In this document: positions 22,644-32,589 of the stretch, piece after piece
Layout: each line of letters opens with the position of its first letter
How positions within the stretch are numbered: the first letter of the stretch is position 1
Assembly: GCA_027008705.1 (NCBI GenBank)
Contig: JALVEB010000224.1
Coordinates: 1-56,542 of the forward strand
Source of the DNA: Sedimenticola sp.
GTDB taxonomy: Bacteria > Pseudomonadota > Gammaproteobacteria > Chromatiales > Chromatiaceae
Direction of reading: 5' to 3'
Length of the DNA: 56,542 bases
Notes under the pieces: generated by a model
The model's database searches: none
What the model was told of the DNA's origin: nothing
Seen by the model: only the letters and a program-made list of their open reading frames with translations
Position numbers and translations under genes: made by a program

Positions 22644-25046
22644 ATGACTAGCCACAAGCGACACACCCTGTTTCTTCTGTTGTCGATGGCGCTGCTGCCG
22701 GTTGCTCCGGCGCTCGCCAGCGTGCGTCCGCTGCACGAGTACAACATCACCATCAACTACGAGCTCGGCATGCACTGCACCGGCTTCGATTTCACCTACT
22801 GCTGCATCCTGCCGCCGTACAACTCGATCCAGAGTCAGGTGATCAAGACCGCGCTCGCTCCAGATGCCAAACCGCGCCTGTTGGCCGCCGACCCGAAGGA
22901 CTCGAGCGTGGTCATCGACGGCGCTCGGCGCATGAAACTGAACTACGGCCACATGGACAACAGCTATTCCGAGGGTTCCAAGCTGGCCTACTGGGAGGTG
23001 CCCTATGACGTCGATGGCGATGGCCGGTACGGCCCCCATGAGAACGTCGGCAACGCCTATTTCACCCACCTCTATGTGTACAAGGGCCTCGAAGGCGAGA
23101 ACCCAACCGGCGGTAGTCGCGACAGCGACAAGAAGCGCGTCGGCATCGAGATCCCGATCCCGCGCGACAACGGTCCGGCCGGCGGCGCGGTGCCCAGCCC
23201 GATGCATGGCGGTCATCTGCATTACACCGGCGACAGCGGCACCGTCGTCTTCACCAAGTCCCCGGTGCTCGACAATGTGCCAATCATGCTCACCCATCCC
23301 GGGATCTGGGACGCGCTCGGTCTGCCGCTGACGCCGTTCAACGACAGCACCATGCGGCGCAGCCCGTTGACCATCGTCGAAAGCGAGATCCGCCCGTACC
23401 AGGAGGCCTGGGTCGCGCTGGTCGACGCCGACAGCGGGCGGCCCGTGATCGATCGTGTCACCGGCCGTCCGGCCTACTTCATCGGCACCAACCCGATCGA
23501 TGTGCCGAACTGCTCCAACTGCCACTCCAACGACAACGCCAACGGTGAGGCCTATCAGCTCTACAAACAGGAGAAAACCTTCTGGAAGAGCCTGGGCGCG
23601 AGCGACTACATCGCCAACCTGAAAGCCACCTCGGTATCGATTCTGCAGATCCATGACGCCAAGCACGGCACCCGCTTTCTGAAGAACTATCGTCCAGAGA
23701 GCCGCGCCACCGCCAACCGTCTCGGGCGCGATCCGGTGCTGTGTCAGAAATGTCATGCCGACAACGTCATCGGCGTGCTGCGCTCGAAGGGCGTGATCGA
23801 ATCGATGACCGGCCAGGCGATCGACACCGACATCCCGATCCCGCCGCTGAGTCAGGCCCTGCACCATGCCCACCTCGTCAACCGGCCGTTGCCGGACTCG
23901 TTCGGTCGCACCAATGCCTGTGCCGGCTGCCACCCGTCGCACCGTCAGGACGGCTCGATGGACGGCTACCCGATCACCCCGGACGGCCGCAATACCTACG
24001 CCGATTCCGACAACCGCGACACCGCCGGTGGTTGCTTCGCCGGACGCGACGTGCATTCCAACCCGAACAAGGACCGCGACGGCGTGGAAACCCCCGAGCA
24101 CCTGACCGCGATTGGCAAGTGGCTGCAAGAGAACGTTTCCCAAATCGGAAACGGCAAGCACGGCAAGGGGCTGTGGTGCACCAACTGTCACAACCAGCTC
24201 TCGCGCGAACTCTATCAGTACGACCGCATCACCCAGGCCTTCAAGCAGCAGGGCCGCACCCTGCGCAACCGCTCGCTGGATGAGATCGCCCAGGCGATCG
24301 GCGTGACGCGAAAGGAACTCGAAGAGCGATACCTCGATCCGAAAGTAGTGCTCGACGAGAACGGTCGCAACACCGAGGGCCGCTCCGGGGTGCTGTTGCC
24401 GTGGGCGCAGCAGCGCCTGGTCGCCGACATCGGCGTCATCGCGTTGAACGGCAAGGCTCCGCTGATCCGACGGGATGCCGACGGTGATGTCAACGTCGCG
24501 CTGCTGTCGCCGAACCCCGGGGTCGAGCCCGCCAGCCTGCCGCTCCCGGCCGGTGCCAGCGGCGCCGCGGCGGTCTCCTACGATGCCGCCGATCACGGCC
24601 GCGATTACTGGCTCTCTCCCGGCGCGCCGCACTGCGCCGACTGCCACGCGCCGCCGTTCGTCGAAGGGCAGGGCGGCGCCGCCTTTCCGATCAACCAGCC
24701 CGGCAAGTACAGCCTGATGCGCTACAGCAAAGGCCATGCCGGACTCGCCTGTCAGGCCTGTCACCAGTCGATCCACGGTCTCTACCCGGTGACCCCGGAT
24801 GTCGACACCACGACCTACCGACAGGCGCCGCAATACAACCCGGATGGCAGTCATGGCCCACTGAAGTGCCCGGCCTGCCACCTGAGCAATGACAAGGGCG
24901 TGCCCCTGATCGCCAGAGACAAGGCCTGGAAAGGGCGGCCGATCCGCGATGATTTCGACGCGGCGGTCTCCTGGATGCATGCCAGCGCGCCTGATCTCGG
25001 CGGCCGCAACCCGCCGCCCGACACCAAAATCCCGTCCCGCATGTAG
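22644..25046 (+). CDS. Heptaheme c-type cytochrome of the Mo operon
   Basis: This 800-residue protein has a signal peptide (LFLLLSMALLPVAPALA). The same N-terminal GMHCTGFDFTYCCILPP motif is present as in the protein at 6540-8954, and seven CXXCH motifs lie at Cys290, 367, 426, 512, 664, 703 and 742. The ATG at 22644 is chosen because the signal peptide begins there, 14 bases after the molybdoenzyme stop with GGGAG upstream; a much longer frame running back to 21867 is only overlap with the previous gene. The protein should carry electrons to or from the molybdoenzyme and pentaheme protein. The heme-free first 280 residues are as long as the heme part is distinctive and may be a separate domain. 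Confidence 0.9.
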   Translation: MTSHKRHTLFLLLSMALLPVAPALASVRPLHEYNITINYELGMHCTGFDFTYCCILPPYNSIQSQVIKTALAPDAKPRLLAADPKDSSVVIDGARRMKLNYGHMDNSYSEGSKLAYWEVPYDVDGDGRYGPHENVGNAYFTHLYVYKGLEGENPTGGSRDSDKKRVGIEIPIPRDNGPAGGAVPSPMHGGHLHYTGDSGTVVFTKSPVLDNVPIMLTHPGIWDALGLPLTPFNDSTMRRSPLTIVESEIRPYQEAWVALVDADSGRPVIDRVTGRPAYFIGTNPIDVPNCSNCHSNDNANGEAYQLYKQEKTFWKSLGASDYIANLKATSVSILQIHDAKHGTRFLKNYRPESRATANRLGRDPVLCQKCHADNVIGVLRSKGVIESMTGQAIDTDIPIPPLSQALHHAHLVNRPLPDSFGRTNACAGCHPSHRQDGSMDGYPITPDGRNTYADSDNRDTAGGCFAGRDVHSNPNKDRDGVETPEHLTAIGKWLQENVSQIGNGKHGKGLWCTNCHNQLSRELYQYDRITQAFKQQGRTLRNRSLDEIAQAIGVTRKELEERYLDPKVVLDENGRNTEGRSGVLLPWAQQRLVADIGVIALNGKAPLIRRDADGDVNVALLSPNPGVEPASLPLPAGASGAAAVSYDAADHGRDYWLSPGAPHCADCHAPPFVEGQGGAAFPINQPGKYSLMRYSKGHAGLACQACHQSIHGLYPVTPDVDTTTYRQAPQYNPDGSHGPLKCPACHLSNDKGVPLIARDKAWKGRPIRDDFDAAVSWMHASAPDLGGRNPPPDTKIPSRM

Positions 25047-25061
25047 AGAGGTGGCCAGACC

Positions 25062-26378
25062 ATGAAAGCGACAGCATCCATTCATCCGCCGCGCGGCGCG
25101 CGTCGCCGCTTCCCGCCAGGCCGCCTGCTGGCGCTGCTGGCCCTGCTTGCCTGTCTCGGCGGCGCGATGGCGCAAGAGGTCATCGTCTCGGTCGGCCAGC
25201 GTGACTTCACCGACGACGATCTCAAGCGCCTGATCAACAGCTCGACGCTGGCGGTGGCTTTCCCGACCTTCTCGAAGGATCAGGCCGCCGGCGTGCGTGG
25301 CGAACTGCTCAAGCGCGTGATCGCCTCCGAACTGCTCTACCACGAGGCCAAGCGGCTCGGACTCGACAAGACGCCGGAATACCGTAACGAGATGAAGCGC
25401 TTCGAACAGACCCTGCTGTACCAGCGCTACCTCGACCGGCTGCGCAACCAGATCGAGGTGCCGAAAGAGGTCCAGGAGCGTATCCAGTCGCAGTTCAAGG
25501 ACCGTCCGGCCGACCAGCTCGCGGCGCGCGACATCTATATCGGAAAGCGCTTCCCCGAGCTCAAGGCCAAGCGTCTCCAGGAGCTGAGGAAACGCTACCA
25601 CCTGACCCTGGACGAAAAGGCCCTGCGCGCGCCGCACTGCGCCGGCGACACCGTGCTGGCCAAGGGAGACGGCATCCGCATCACCTACAATGACATCGGC
25701 GGCGCGCGCAAGCCCAACCTCGCCGAGGCGATGCTGCGCCTGCAACGCGCCAGCGAGGCGGCGGTGTTTGCCCGCGCCGCGCGCGACGAGGGCATCGATA
25801 TCCGCGGCCCGCTCGACGATTACAGCCACAGCCTGCTGTCGCGCATGCTGTTGGCGCGCAAGCAGAAGGAATGGGTGCCGGACCAGAAGACCCTGCGCGC
25901 CTGGCTGGTCCGACATCCCGAGATCGCCTACGCCCCGGCCAAGTGGCACCTCGGCGAGATTGTACTGAAGAACGCGGAACAAGCGGTCGCGCTGCGCGAT
26001 ACCATCCGCAACGGTGCCAGCCTCTTCGAACTCGCCGGCCAATACAGCATCGACCCGGTCGGGCGCGCCAACTATGGCGATATCGGCTGGGTCACCGAGG
26101 GCGCGATCGACCCGAAGATCGAACAGGCCCTGCGCAAGCTGCGTCCCGGCGAGGTCAGCGAGGTCATCCGCACCCCGCGTGGCTATGTACTGGTCACCGT
26201 GATCGATGCCCGTCCCCGGGTCAAGAAACCATTCTCGGCAGTGGCCGACCAGGCGCGTCGGGCGTTGACGAATCAGCGCCTGGCCCGGTATCTGTCGAAG
26301 CTTCAGGAACGCTATCCGCTGCGCTGGCGCATCCCGGTCTATATCCGTTCATACGAAGACTTCTTCAACATGCAATAG
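25062..26378 (+). CDS. Parvulin-type peptidyl-prolyl isomerase (PpiC/SurA-like)
   Basis: This 438-residue exported protein has a hydrophobic signal at about residues 18-38. A SurA/PpiD-like helical chaperone part follows (about 40-280, Lys/Arg rich), then a PpiC rotamase domain at about 290-385 with WHLGEIVLKN, YSIDPVGRANYGDIGWV and VIRTPRGYVLVTV. It should assist folding of exported proteins in the periplasm. Its position directly after a heptaheme cytochrome, 16 bases apart, suggests it is dedicated to folding these large cytochromes or the molybdoenzyme. Dedicated prolyl isomerases also occur beside some extracellular multiheme cytochrome genes. Confidence 0.88.
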   Translation: MKATASIHPPRGARRRFPPGRLLALLALLACLGGAMAQEVIVSVGQRDFTDDDLKRLINSSTLAVAFPTFSKDQAAGVRGELLKRVIASELLYHEAKRLGLDKTPEYRNEMKRFEQTLLYQRYLDRLRNQIEVPKEVQERIQSQFKDRPADQLAARDIYIGKRFPELKAKRLQELRKRYHLTLDEKALRAPHCAGDTVLAKGDGIRITYNDIGGARKPNLAEAMLRLQRASEAAVFARAARDEGIDIRGPLDDYSHSLLSRMLLARKQKEWVPDQKTLRAWLVRHPEIAYAPAKWHLGEIVLKNAEQAVALRDTIRNGASLFELAGQYSIDPVGRANYGDIGWVTEGAIDPKIEQALRKLRPGEVSEVIRTPRGYVLVTVIDARPRVKKPFSAVADQARRALTNQRLARYLSKLQERYPLRWRIPVYIRSYEDFFNMQ

Positions 26379-26407
26379 CGGGGTGCCCGCTGGATACAGG
26401 AAACGCC

Positions 26408-26890
26408 ATGAAACCAGACAAGCTCCATGCCGATATCGCCACGATCATCGACGCGCCCGCGCCCGGCGCCGCGCGTTGTCAATTGGTGCTGTACGCCGAA
26501 TACCGCCTCGATCTCGCGCGCCAGTTGGCCGACGAAACCGGGCTGGCGTTTCGTGACTTCCGCCGTGAGGTGCTGTCCGGGCAAGGCAAGCGGGCTCACG
26601 AGCAGCCGCTGACACTGCTCGACCAGGATCTGAGCGCGCAAGGCCGGCTGACCGGCACGGTGATCGCCAATGTCGAAGCGCTGCTGGCGACGCGGCCGGT
26701 CGACGAGCGACGGCATTGGTTCGCCGATGTCCTCGATCGTCGCTTCGATTACCCGCTGCTGCTGCCGCTGACGCTGTTCGCCGACGAGGCGCCGACGGAC
26801 CATCCCGGCGTCATCGATCTGCGCGAGCGTGCCCTGCCGCCGCAATCCCTGATCAGCCGTCTGGCATTGTCCGGGGCGGCGCGCGGCTGA
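26408..26890 (+). CDS. Uncharacterised 160-residue cytoplasmic protein
   Basis: This protein has no signal peptide, no heme motif and no membrane span. The pattern of short hydrophobic strands and helices (CQLVLYAEY, then a GTVIANVEALLAT segment and YPLLLPLTLF) recalls a small P-loop-type alpha/beta fold, but there is no GxxxxGK[ST], so a nucleotide site is not evident. Small proteins of the BrxF type came to mind, without enough similarity to claim. It lies 29 bases after the isomerase gene with an AGGAAA ribosome binding site and is the last gene of the operon before a MITE-like copy. It could be a maturation chaperone for the molybdoenzyme or a regulator. Function unknown. Confidence 0.75.
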   Translation: MKPDKLHADIATIIDAPAPGAARCQLVLYAEYRLDLARQLADETGLAFRDFRREVLSGQGKRAHEQPLTLLDQDLSAQGRLTGTVIANVEALLATRPVDERRHWFADVLDRRFDYPLLLPLTLFADEAPTDHPGVIDLRERALPPQSLISRLALSGAARG

Positions 26891-26925
26891 CCGCGGTCGC
26901 GAAGCCGCCGGTGAACGGGGGGGGG

Positions 26926-27073
26926 TATACTCGTCGCCCATGAATTCTCGGCCACTGTGACCGCCCCTCGCACCCGTGGGCGTCGGTGCGGAAACCCGCC
27001 TCGGAATGGGCTATGACTTGCTTCCGCGCCTGGCCCGCTCGAAAATCCGAAAACTCATGGGCGACGAGTCATA
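26926..27073 (-). mobile_element. MITE-like element, internally deleted copy A3
   Basis: This is a 148-base relative of the 164-bp element in the A2 orientation. It has lost about 17 bases around GGCCCGCTCGAAAA and has one inserted C in the right terminus (GAGTCATA). The left end TATACTCGTCGCCCATG is intact. It lies between the convergent last gene of the Mo operon and lexA. Confidence 0.82.
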
Positions 27074-27119
27074 GCGTGGCAGCTTCGGGGGATACGGCGG
27101 TCTTCAAGGCCGGCGGGAA

Positions 27120-27731
27120 TCAGTGATAACGCCGCATCTGGCCGATCAACACGCCCTGTATGCGGACCTCTTCTGGTGCGAATTCCATCGCCTTCATGTT
27201 GGCATTGGCCGGGTGCAGGAGGATCCTGTCCGGCTGCTTCTCGAGCCGTTTCAGGGTGGCGTTCTCGCCGTTGATCAGGGCCACGACGATCGCGCCTTGC
27301 GGGGCTTGCGAGCGTTGCTCGATGATGACGTAATCGCCGTCGAGAATACCCTCCTCGATCATCGAATCGCCGCGTACCCGCAACACATAGCAGGGGTGGG
27401 TGGAGCGCAGCGTTGGAGGGATCTCGATCGGCTCCGGATTCTCGATCGCCTCGATCGGCTCGCCGGCGGCGATATAGCCGAGCAGCGGCAACTCATTCGG
27501 GTGGTCGTGATGGTGACGCAAGCGCACGCCACGATGCTGGTGATTCATCGGCTCGACCAGGCCGGCCTCGATCAGCGCGCTGATCTGCTTGTGCATGGAA
27601 CCGCGCGAACTCAGCCCGAGCCGTTCGCACAACTCGTTCAGGCTCGGCGGATGGGGGAAGCGGCACTCGTTCTCGCGCAGAAAATCGTAGATCTCCCGCT
27701 GCCGGCGGGTGAGCCGGGATCGATTGGACAT
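27120..27731 (-). CDS. lexA: LexA repressor
   Basis: This 203-residue SOS repressor and self-cleaving serine peptidase has an N-terminal winged helix (LTRRQREIYDFL...), the cleavage site Ala89-Gly90 in GYIAAGEP, and the catalytic pair Ser123 (RGDSM) and Lys161 (ATLKRLE). Under DNA damage RecA promotes its cleavage. The recognition helix differs from that of E. coli LexA, and I see no CTG-N10-CAG box upstream, so the operator may differ in this organism. It is monocistronic, in convergent orientation to the Mo operon. Confidence 0.95.
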   Translation of the reverse strand: MSNRSRLTRRQREIYDFLRENECRFPHPPSLNELCERLGLSSRGSMHKQISALIEAGLVEPMNHQHRGVRLRHHHDHPNELPLLGYIAAGEPIEAIENPEPIEIPPTLRSTHPCYVLRVRGDSMIEEGILDGDYVIIEQRSQAPQGAIVVALINGENATLKRLEKQPDRILLHPANANMKAMEFAPEEVRIQGVLIGQMRRYH

Positions 27732-27837
27732 CGTGGCGCTCCGTTCTGTCTTCGCTCTCTTTTCCGCATTCTAGCAAACTCCCCGGTGGAGGACGAGAAG
27801 GGAACTGCTGTCGTCAGGGCAATCGCGCTTACATTTC

Positions 27838-27938
27838 CTTGACTTGGCAAGGCGTAGGCCCGATCAAGTACCGCGGATCGGGCAACGGCGCGGTTTCGCG
27901 GCACCGCCTGCCGGTTCCGCCGCGCTTGAACCGGCCTC
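27838..27938 (+). repeat. B-family interspersed repeat, copy B3
   Basis: It contains GATCAAGTACCGCGGATCGG and the GCCGGTTC...GAACCGGC inverted repeat, and aligns with B2 over about 100 bases in the same orientation. It lies in the 434-base spacer between divergent lexA and ilvI; apart from this repeat I see no gene or clear promoter there. Confidence 0.8.
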
Positions 27939-28165
27939 AAAGGTTTTTTTCCATGTAGGCATGGGTCCGATGCAAGGTGGCGGATCGGGCAATCGCGCCA
28001 AGCTTTTGAAATCAGGAAACGTCAAGCGAAGTTGCGCGCGATTGTCCTGCTGCTGTCGCGCGGTGTCTTGACCTTCCATCATATTATTAGTAAGTTCCCC
28101 GGCTTGCATGAATTTTCTGTCTGGCGTGGCCGCCGGGCATGTTGGGGCCGTTGTGGAGGTTATCC

Positions 28166-29896
28166 GTGGAATTGAGTGGTGGCGAGATCGTCATTCGCGC
28201 GCTGAGGGACGAAGGCGTCGAGTATGTGTTCGGTTATCCGGGTGGCGCCGTGTTGCATATCTACGATGCGCTGTTTCAGCAGGATGAGGTGCGCCATATC
28301 CTGGTGCGTCACGAGCAGGCGGCCGCCCATGCCGCCGACGGCTATGCGCGTTCCACCGGCAAGCCCGGCGTGGTGCTGGTGACCTCGGGCCCTGGCGCCA
28401 CCAATGCGGTGACCGGCATCGCGACCGCTTACATGGATTCGATCCCGATGGTGGTGCTGACCGGCCAGGTGCCACGGGCGGTGATCGGCAGCGATGCCTT
28501 CCAGGAGGTCGATACCGTCGGTATCACGCGGCCCTGCGTGAAACACAACTTCCTTGTGAAGAGTCTTGATGAGCTCGCGCTGACATTGAAGAAGGCTTTC
28601 TATATCGCCACTTCGGGCCGGCCCGGCCCGGTCGTGGTGGATATTCCGAAAGATGTCACCGATCCGAACGTCAAGATCCCCTATGAGTATCCGGAGAAGA
28701 TCGAGATCCGTTCATACCACCCGGTCGAGAAGGGACATCACGGACAGATCCGTCAGGCGATAAAACTGATGCAGCAGGCCGAGCGCCCGATCATCTACAG
28801 CGGCGGCGGCGTGGTCTTGGGCGAGGCATCGGAAGAACTGACCGAGCTGACCCGCCTCAGCGGCTTCCCGATCACCAATACCTTGATGGGGCTGGGCTCG
28901 TATCCGGCCACCGATCGCCAGTTCCTCGGCATGCTCGGGATGCATGGCACCTATGAGGCCAATATGGCGATGCACAAGGCCGATGTGCTGGTTGCCATCG
29001 GCGCGCGTTTCGATGACCGGGTGACCGGCAAGATCGAGCAGTTCTGTCCGAACGCCAAGATCATCCATGTCGACATCGACCCGGCCTCAATCTCGAAGAC
29101 CATTCGTCCGGACATCCCGATCGTCGGCCCGGTCAAGCAGGTGCTCGGCGACATGATCGAGACCTGGAAGGAAAACGCCCGCGAGCTCGAGCCGAAGCCG
29201 CTGGACAAGTGGTGGGAGCAGATCGAGGCGTGGCGCGCGATGCACTGCCTGAAGTACGAGACCAACAGCGAGAAGATCAAGCCGCAGGAGTGCGTCGAGA
29301 CCCTGTACCGCGTGACCGGCGGCGAACTCTTCCTGACCTCCGATGTCGGTCAGCATCAGATGTGGGCGGCGCAGTACTACAAGTTCACCCAACCGCGTCG
29401 CTGGATCAATTCCGGCGGTCTCGGCACCATGGGGTTCGGCTTGCCGGCGGCGATGGGCGTGCAGTTGGCGCATCCGGATGCCGAGGTGGCCTGCATCACC
29501 GGTGAGGCCAGTATCCAGATGTGCATCCAGGAGATGGCCACCTGCATGCAGTACGGCCTGCCGATCAAGGTCGTGCTGATGAACAACGGTTATATGGGGA
29601 TGGTGCGCCAGTGGCAGGAATTCTTCTATGAGAGCCGCTATTCCCATTCCTATGTGGATGCCTTGCCGGACTTCGTCAAGATGGCCGAGAGCTACGGCCA
29701 CATCGGGATGCGCGTCGAGAACCCGGCTGACCTCGAGGCCGCGATGAAAGAGGCCTTCGGCAGGAAGGACCGCTTCGTGTTCCTCGACGTGGTCGTGGAT
29801 CCGGCCGAGAATGTCTATCCGATGATCGAGGCCGGCAAGCCGCACAACCAGATGCATCTGTCGCCCTACCTGAGCAGTGAGCGGGAGCTGGCCTGA
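28166..29896 (+). CDS. ilvI: Acetolactate synthase large subunit
   Basis: This 576-residue thiamine-diphosphate enzyme condenses pyruvate with pyruvate or 2-oxobutyrate, the first common step of valine, leucine and isoleucine synthesis. The ELSGGEIVIRALRDEGV start, GYPGGAVLHIYDAL, GPGATNAVTG and the C-terminal TPP motif region (GEASIQMCIQEMAT with NNGYMGMVRQWQ) are typical. In the usual GDGSF-type TPP motif the second Asp position reads GEASI here. The start is GTG at 28166, because GGAGG lies 6 bases upstream; an ATG at 28139 would add 9 residues not expected in the family. It forms an operon with ilvH and ilvC. Confidence 0.95.
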   Translation: MELSGGEIVIRALRDEGVEYVFGYPGGAVLHIYDALFQQDEVRHILVRHEQAAAHAADGYARSTGKPGVVLVTSGPGATNAVTGIATAYMDSIPMVVLTGQVPRAVIGSDAFQEVDTVGITRPCVKHNFLVKSLDELALTLKKAFYIATSGRPGPVVVDIPKDVTDPNVKIPYEYPEKIEIRSYHPVEKGHHGQIRQAIKLMQQAERPIIYSGGGVVLGEASEELTELTRLSGFPITNTLMGLGSYPATDRQFLGMLGMHGTYEANMAMHKADVLVAIGARFDDRVTGKIEQFCPNAKIIHVDIDPASISKTIRPDIPIVGPVKQVLGDMIETWKENARELEPKPLDKWWEQIEAWRAMHCLKYETNSEKIKPQECVETLYRVTGGELFLTSDVGQHQMWAAQYYKFTQPRRWINSGGLGTMGFGLPAAMGVQLAHPDAEVACITGEASIQMCIQEMATCMQYGLPIKVVLMNNGYMGMVRQWQEFFYESRYSHSYVDALPDFVKMAESYGHIGMRVENPADLEAAMKEAFGRKDRFVFLDVVVDPAENVYPMIEAGKPHNQMHLSPYLSSERELA

Positions 29897-30387
29897 TGAG
29901 ACATGTGATCGCGGTATTGATGGAGAACGAATCGGGTGCCTTGTCGCGCGTTGCCGGGCTTTTTTCGGCGCGCGGCTACAATATCGAATCGCTCACGGTG
30001 GCGCCGACGGACGATCCGACCCTGTCGCGCATGACCATCGTCACGCGTGGCAGCGAAGCGGTCATCGAACAGATCAAGAAGCAGTTGAACAAACTGATCG
30101 ACGTGGTCAAGCTGCTCGATCTGTCCGAGGGACCGCATATCGAGCGCGAGCTGATGCTGATCAAGCTCAACGCCGAGCGGGACTACCGTGACGAGGCGCA
30201 ACGCCTGGCCGACATCTTTCGCGGCAATATCGTCGACGTGACGCCGAGCAGTTTCGTCATCGAGATGACCGGCGACAGCCGCAAGCTCGATGCCTTCATC
30301 CGCGCGGTCGATAAAGACCGCATCGTCGAGGTCGTGCGCACCGGCCCCTCCGGCATCTCGCGCGGCACGCGCGGCCTGGTCATTTGA
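29896..30387 (+). CDS. ilvH: Acetolactate synthase regulatory subunit
   Basis: This 163-residue small subunit has an N-terminal ACT domain (HVIAVLMENESGALSRVAGL). It activates the large subunit and confers feedback inhibition by valine. The GYNIESLTVAPT and VVRTGPSGISRG segments are conserved family signatures. Its ATG shares one base with the ilvI stop, so the two subunits are translationally coupled. Confidence 0.95.
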   Translation: MRHVIAVLMENESGALSRVAGLFSARGYNIESLTVAPTDDPTLSRMTIVTRGSEAVIEQIKKQLNKLIDVVKLLDLSEGPHIERELMLIKLNAERDYRDEAQRLADIFRGNIVDVTPSSFVIEMTGDSRKLDAFIRAVDKDRIVEVVRTGPSGISRGTRGLVI

Positions 30388-30394
30388 ACCTTGT

Positions 30395-30420
30395 GCATCC
30401 GCCGCCTTGGCGGCGGATGC
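30395..30420 (+). promoter_or_regulatory. Perfect 12-bp hairpin between ilvH and ilvC
   Basis: GCATCCGCCGCC pairs perfectly with GGCGGCGGATGC across a 2-base gap. There is no T-run after it, so it is more likely an mRNA-stability or partial-attenuation element than a full terminator. It would set the ilvC level relative to ilvIH. Confidence 0.6.
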
Positions 30421-30444
30421 TGTTCCATCTTCATCGAAAACTAG

Positions 30445-31473
<1,029 letters not shown>

Positions 31474-31500
31474 TCCCAGGGCGATCGCGCCTTAAACGCC

Positions 31501-31570
31501 ATTGACATAACAAGGCGCCGGCCCGGTCAAGTACCGCGGATCCGGCACCAGCGCTAATGCGTGGCAGCGT
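31501..31570 (+). repeat. B-family interspersed repeat, partial copy B4
   Basis: It carries ATTGAC and AAGGCGCCGGCCCGGTCAAG with TACCGCGGATCCGGCA, aligning with the central part of B2 and B3. It is shorter and more diverged, and lies just after ilvC. Confidence 0.65.
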
Positions 31571-31603
31571 TGCTGATCCTTCCCGGGCATGTCTCGAACG
31601 AAG

Positions 31604-31640
31604 AAAAGCCCGGGCCGGGTGTACGGCTCCGGGCTTTTTT
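31604..31640. terminator. Terminator between convergent ilvC and HDOD gene
   Basis: AAAAGCCCGG (31604-31613) pairs with CCGGGCTTTT (31629-31638) and runs into TTTTTTATTTTT. The A-rich left side makes it usable from both directions, serving ilvC (plus) and the HDOD gene (minus). Confidence 0.85.
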
Positions 31641-31661
31641 ATTTTTCCGTCGCGCGGAGGA

Positions 31662-32507
31662 TCAGGTGATCTGACTCAGCATCTGTTCGACCTCGCTGAT
31701 CTCTTCGGCGTGGCACTCCATCTCGATGATATTGGCGTCGGGCGCCAGGCCGACCCGGGTGAACGCGGGCGCCTTGGTCCAGGCTTCCGGGCTTTCGGCG
31801 GATTCGCTGCCGAGTTGGTGTTGCAGACGGGATACCAGCACCAAGTCGGAGTAATCCGCCGGTCCTTCGTGATCGTAGTCCAGTTTCACCGAGTTGCCGG
31901 GCACCTCGCGCAAGCCGCTTGGAAACTTCCATAGCTTCAAAATGTAGCTGCCAATGACCGGCGCGATCACCTGAACGTATTGATCGAGGCGCTCGGCATC
32001 GTTGCTGAGTACCGGATCCTCCTCGGCCAGGGTCAACACCGGCAAGGCGCCGATGTTGTGGATCAGTCCGCCGAGCATTGCCTGTTCCCGGTCCAGGTGC
32101 GGCAATCCGGAAGCCAGCACCCGCGCAATCGCCGCGACCTGCACGCTTTGTTCCCACACCGCCCGCATCTTGCGGTCCAGCGCATCGGAGGTGGCCTGGA
32201 ACATCTGTTTCATCGCCAGGCTGACGACCAGATTCTTGACCAGCCCCAGGCCAAGCCGGGTGACCGCCATCCTGACGCTGTCAATCTCGCTGCGTCCACG
32301 ATACAACGGGCTGTTCGCCACTTGCAGCAGTCGCGCGCTGAGCGCCGGATCGCTGGAGATCAACTCGGCCAGGCTCTCGGCCGAGGCCATCTCGTTTTCC
32401 ACCTCATCGCGCACGCGCAAGGCAATCTCGGGCAGTGTCGGCAGCCGGATTTCGTTGTTCGCGATCGAGCTCTTCAGGGTATCGAAAAACTGTTTTGTCG
32501 TGCTCAT
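31662..32507 (-). CDS. HDOD domain signalling protein
   Basis: This 281-residue protein has an HDOD domain over most of its length: LPTLPEIALRVRDEV, then ISSDPALSARLLQVANSPLY and a GGLIHNIGALPVL segment in place of the HD metal site. HDOD proteins are non-catalytic relatives of HD phosphohydrolases and act in signalling, motility or stress responses. It has no added output domain. Longer frames reaching 32858 are made by the tandem MITE-like copies upstream and are not used. The ATG at 32507 starts a typical N-terminus. Confidence 0.88.
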   Translation of the reverse strand: MSTTKQFFDTLKSSIANNEIRLPTLPEIALRVRDEVENEMASAESLAELISSDPALSARLLQVANSPLYRGRSEIDSVRMAVTRLGLGLVKNLVVSLAMKQMFQATSDALDRKMRAVWEQSVQVAAIARVLASGLPHLDREQAMLGGLIHNIGALPVLTLAEEDPVLSNDAERLDQYVQVIAPVIGSYILKLWKFPSGLREVPGNSVKLDYDHEGPADYSDLVLVSRLQHQLGSESAESPEAWTKAPAFTRVGLAPDANIIEMECHAEEISEVEQMLSQIT

Positions 32508-32589
32508 GTCGGTCCCGCGTCGGTGGCTTGCTCTTATAGCGGCGGGAGGGCGGATGGCTTGATCCTTCGGAGGCGCCGATGTGTCAAGG

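Noticed and set aside
22524-26042. Very long minus-strand open frame (1172 codons) antisense to the heptaheme and isomerase genes
   Set aside because: It exists because high-GC codon use leaves few stops on the opposite strand. The plus strand has signal peptides, heme motifs and ribosome binding sites; the antisense protein is a Arg/Val/Gly/Asp-rich composition with no domain.
19242-26378. Known DMSO reductase (DmsABC) or Shewanella DmsEFAB system
   Set aside because: There is no ferredoxin-like B subunit, no C anchor, no beta-barrel porin; heme numbers are 5 and 7 rather than 10.
26408-26890. BREX-type BrxF ATPase
   Set aside because: There is no Walker A, no other BREX or phage-defence gene, and the operon is respiratory. 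The likeness is only in general strand/helix pattern.
27732-28165. LexA-type SOS box upstream of lexA
   Set aside because: I looked for CTG-N10-CAG and GAAC-N4-GTTC patterns between lexA and ilvI and found none convincing.
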